A DNA stretch of 64,000 bases from Candidatus Bathyarchaeota archaeon. Its GTDB lineage: Archaea > Thermoproteota > Bathyarchaeia > Bathyarchaeales > Bathycorpusculaceae. The translations under genes were made by a program, and so were the position numbers. Below are positions 62,735 to 64,000 of this stretch, in pieces (positions within the stretch are counted from its first letter, which is position 1; each line of letters begins with the position of its first letter). Location of the stretch: assembly GCA_003164295.1 (NCBI GenBank), contig PLTA01000056.1, forward strand, positions 1 to 64,000, in the 5' to 3' direction. Under the pieces are notes generated by a model. The model had not been told where the DNA came from. It worked only from the letters and a program-made list of their open reading frames with translations, and ran no database searches.

Positions 62735-63499
62735 TTGGGTAAAAAAGGAAAAACCGCAAGGATGAAACGTAAGCCAGCTCCAAAGTTCTGGCCAATTCAC
62801 AGAAAAGAGCTGCCTTGGATAGTGAAACCATCATGTGGATCACACTCGCAAGATAATTGTTTATCATTGACGCTCGTTCTTAGAGACATACTTGGCATTG
62901 CACAAACAAGACGCGAAAGCAAACTGATACTTGCTCAAGGCAAAGTGCTAGTAGACGGTAAAGTTGTAGCCAAAGATGATTCTCCAGTTGGTTTAATGGA
63001 TGTCATCTCCATGCCAGACGCAAGCAAATACTACCGTGTAATGCCCTCCAATAAAGGACTAATTTTGAGTCCAATAACCAAAGAAGAAGCAGCCTTCAAG
63101 CTAGTCCGAGTTGAAAATAAAACCTCTACAAAAAACGGTGTACAAATTGCCCTCCACGACGGTTCAAACCTGTTTGTTAAGGTTGCAGATCCAAGACATC
63201 CTGAGGAAGTTACCCACGTCACATTTGATATCCTAAAAGTTACATTACCAGAAAAACAGGTAGTTCAAAGCTTGAAAACTAAAGAAGGAAACTTGGCAGT
63301 GATTACTGGCGGAAAAAACATTGGTGTTCAAGGAAAAATTGTTGAAATCGAAAAAACGGTCGCTAAAAAACGTCGTCAAGCACTAGTAGTTGTTGAAGAC
63401 GCAAAAAGCATTCGTTACCAAACAATCCTTGACTTTATCTTTTCCATCGGCGAAGCTGAACCACTAATTAATGTACCGGAGGCACCTGCAGTTGTCTGA
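62735..63499 (+). CDS. rps4e: Ribosomal protein eS4
   Basis: 254 residues: RMKRKPAPKFWPIHRKE at the start, S4 domain (RRESKLILAQGKVLVDGKVV), central KOW-like part (TGGKNIGVQGKIVEIEK) and a hydrophobic tail. Archaeal/eukaryal-specific protein of the small subunit. TTG start one base after the uL24 stop. Confidence 0.94.
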   Translation: MGKKGKTARMKRKPAPKFWPIHRKELPWIVKPSCGSHSQDNCLSLTLVLRDILGIAQTRRESKLILAQGKVLVDGKVVAKDDSPVGLMDVISMPDASKYYRVMPSNKGLILSPITKEEAAFKLVRVENKTSTKNGVQIALHDGSNLFVKVADPRHPEEVTHVTFDILKVTLPEKQVVQSLKTKEGNLAVITGGKNIGVQGKIVEIEKTVAKKRRQALVVVEDAKSIRYQTILDFIFSIGEAEPLINVPEAPAVV

Positions 63500-64000
63500 A
63501 GAAGCTATAGTTAAAACTTGGACAGAGCATCCAATGCTCAAACCTCAAATTGAAAAAGTTGTGGTAAACCTTAATGTTGGAAAATCGGGGGAACCACTTG
63601 AGAAAGCTAACAAAGTGCTTAAAGAAATAACGGGTCAAACACCAGTTAAAAGGAAAGCCAAAAAAACTATCCGAGATTTTGGCATCCGCGAAGGCGAATC
63701 AATCGCTGTTGTTGTAACATTGCGAAAGCAAAAAGCAATAGATTTCCTAAAAAAAGTCTTGCCAGTGGTTGACAACAAAGTTAAAAAATCTTCCTTTGAC
63801 CTTCAAGGTAACTTTGCTTTCGGATTAAAAGAACACATTGAAATTCCAGGCGTAAAGTATGACCCTGAAATCGGCATATTTGGCATGGATATTTGTGTAG
63901 CTGTCAGTCGACCGGGGCAACGAGTGAAGATTCGCCGAAAAGAGCAACAACCCATTGGCCGCAAGCATATGTTAACCCCCGAAGAATCAATAATCTTCAT
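63492..64000 (+). CDS. rpl5: Ribosomal protein uL5 (3' end outside the window)
   Basis: TTG 63492 overlaps the eS4 stop by eight bases. The visible 169 residues show WTEHPMLKPQIEKVVVNLNVG, TPVKRKAKKTIRDFGIREGE, NFAFGLKEHIEIPGVKYDP and IFGMDICVAVSRPG, covering almost the entire protein. Binds 5S rRNA. The gene continues past the window end. Confidence 0.93.
   Translation, partial: MSEEAIVKTWTEHPMLKPQIEKVVVNLNVGKSGEPLEKANKVLKEITGQTPVKRKAKKTIRDFGIREGESIAVVVTLRKQKAIDFLKKVLPVVDNKVKKSSFDLQGNFAFGLKEHIEIPGVKYDPEIGIFGMDICVAVSRPGQRVKIRRKEQQPIGRKHMLTPEESIIF

Noticed and set aside
1..64000. CRISPR array, rRNA genes or insertion sequence
   Set aside because: No regular direct repeats with spacers, no rRNA core sequence, and no transposase with terminal repeats were seen anywhere in the window.

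Overview
The window is archaeal and most likely comes from a mesophilic member of the TACK group, probably a Bathyarchaeia-type genome. The taxon is inferred from gene content, not from a search. Archaeal markers are Alba, a multi-OB-fold RPA, the RNase P subunit Rnp1 inside the ribosomal cluster, eS4, an F420-type luciferase-family oxidoreductase, a TIGR00304 (DUF131) membrane protein pair, tRNA-Met with an intron, and TATA boxes with GGTGA-type ribosome binding sites. Coding density is moderate, and the first 30 kb has long AT-rich gaps with several decaying genes.

Layout. 1-7.2 kb: surface-polysaccharide genes (two hexapeptide acyltransferases, a Wzx-like flippase, a family 2 glycosyltransferase, a DUF1919 protein) plus unknown membrane proteins. 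7.9-24.4 kb: a duplicated cell-surface module. It holds two long paralogues with a NosD-like beta-helix, InlB-type repeats, a Pro/Thr stalk and a membrane anchor, in opposite orientations. It also holds two secreted GH18-like TIM-barrel paralogues in the same orientation, each followed by an out-of-frame Pro/Thr-rich tail, and the remains of a further stalked protein. A universal stress protein, a sugar amidotransferase and several tiny membrane proteins lie among them. 24.5-28.6 kb: a tRNA 3' fragment, unknown genes, a PD-(D/E)XK nuclease-like protein, a TPR-HEPN protein and an ASCH protein. About 28.7-35.6 kb: an integrated genetic element with a regulator, divergent operators, a ParB-like protein, a primase-helicase and a tyrosine recombinase next to a tRNA-Ala gene.

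35.6-54 kb is ordinary chromosome: adenosine-specific kinase, Mrp/NBP35 ATPase, Alba, an XRE-family regulator, a VapBC pair, divergent leuA-family and ilvD genes (branched-chain amino acids), an F420-type oxidoreductase, an MFS exporter, a ferredoxin-like protein, RPA, a SWIM protein, Hsp20, intron-containing tRNA-Met, a VOC protein and an acyl-CoA synthetase. 54-58.8 kb carries hydrogenase maturation genes hypF-hypC-hypD, with hypE convergent. 59.3 kb to the end is a ribosomal protein operon: uL22-uS3-uL29-rnp1-uS17-uL14-uL24-eS4-uL5.

Main points for a second look: (1) the leuA-family gene has no canonical start in its own frame, and its catalytic N-terminus joins an 11-codon leader only by a +1 shift at CCC-TAA; (2) the element's primase-helicase has its catalytic DxD motif upstream of any ATG/GTG/TTG and probably starts at a rare codon behind a perfect GGAGG; (3) a 31-nt intron in the variable loop of tRNA-Met that splices to a perfect AGGTC loop; (4) the duplicated surface module with conserved out-of-frame tails; (5) the integrated element and the HEPN/ASCH/nuclease genes near it.
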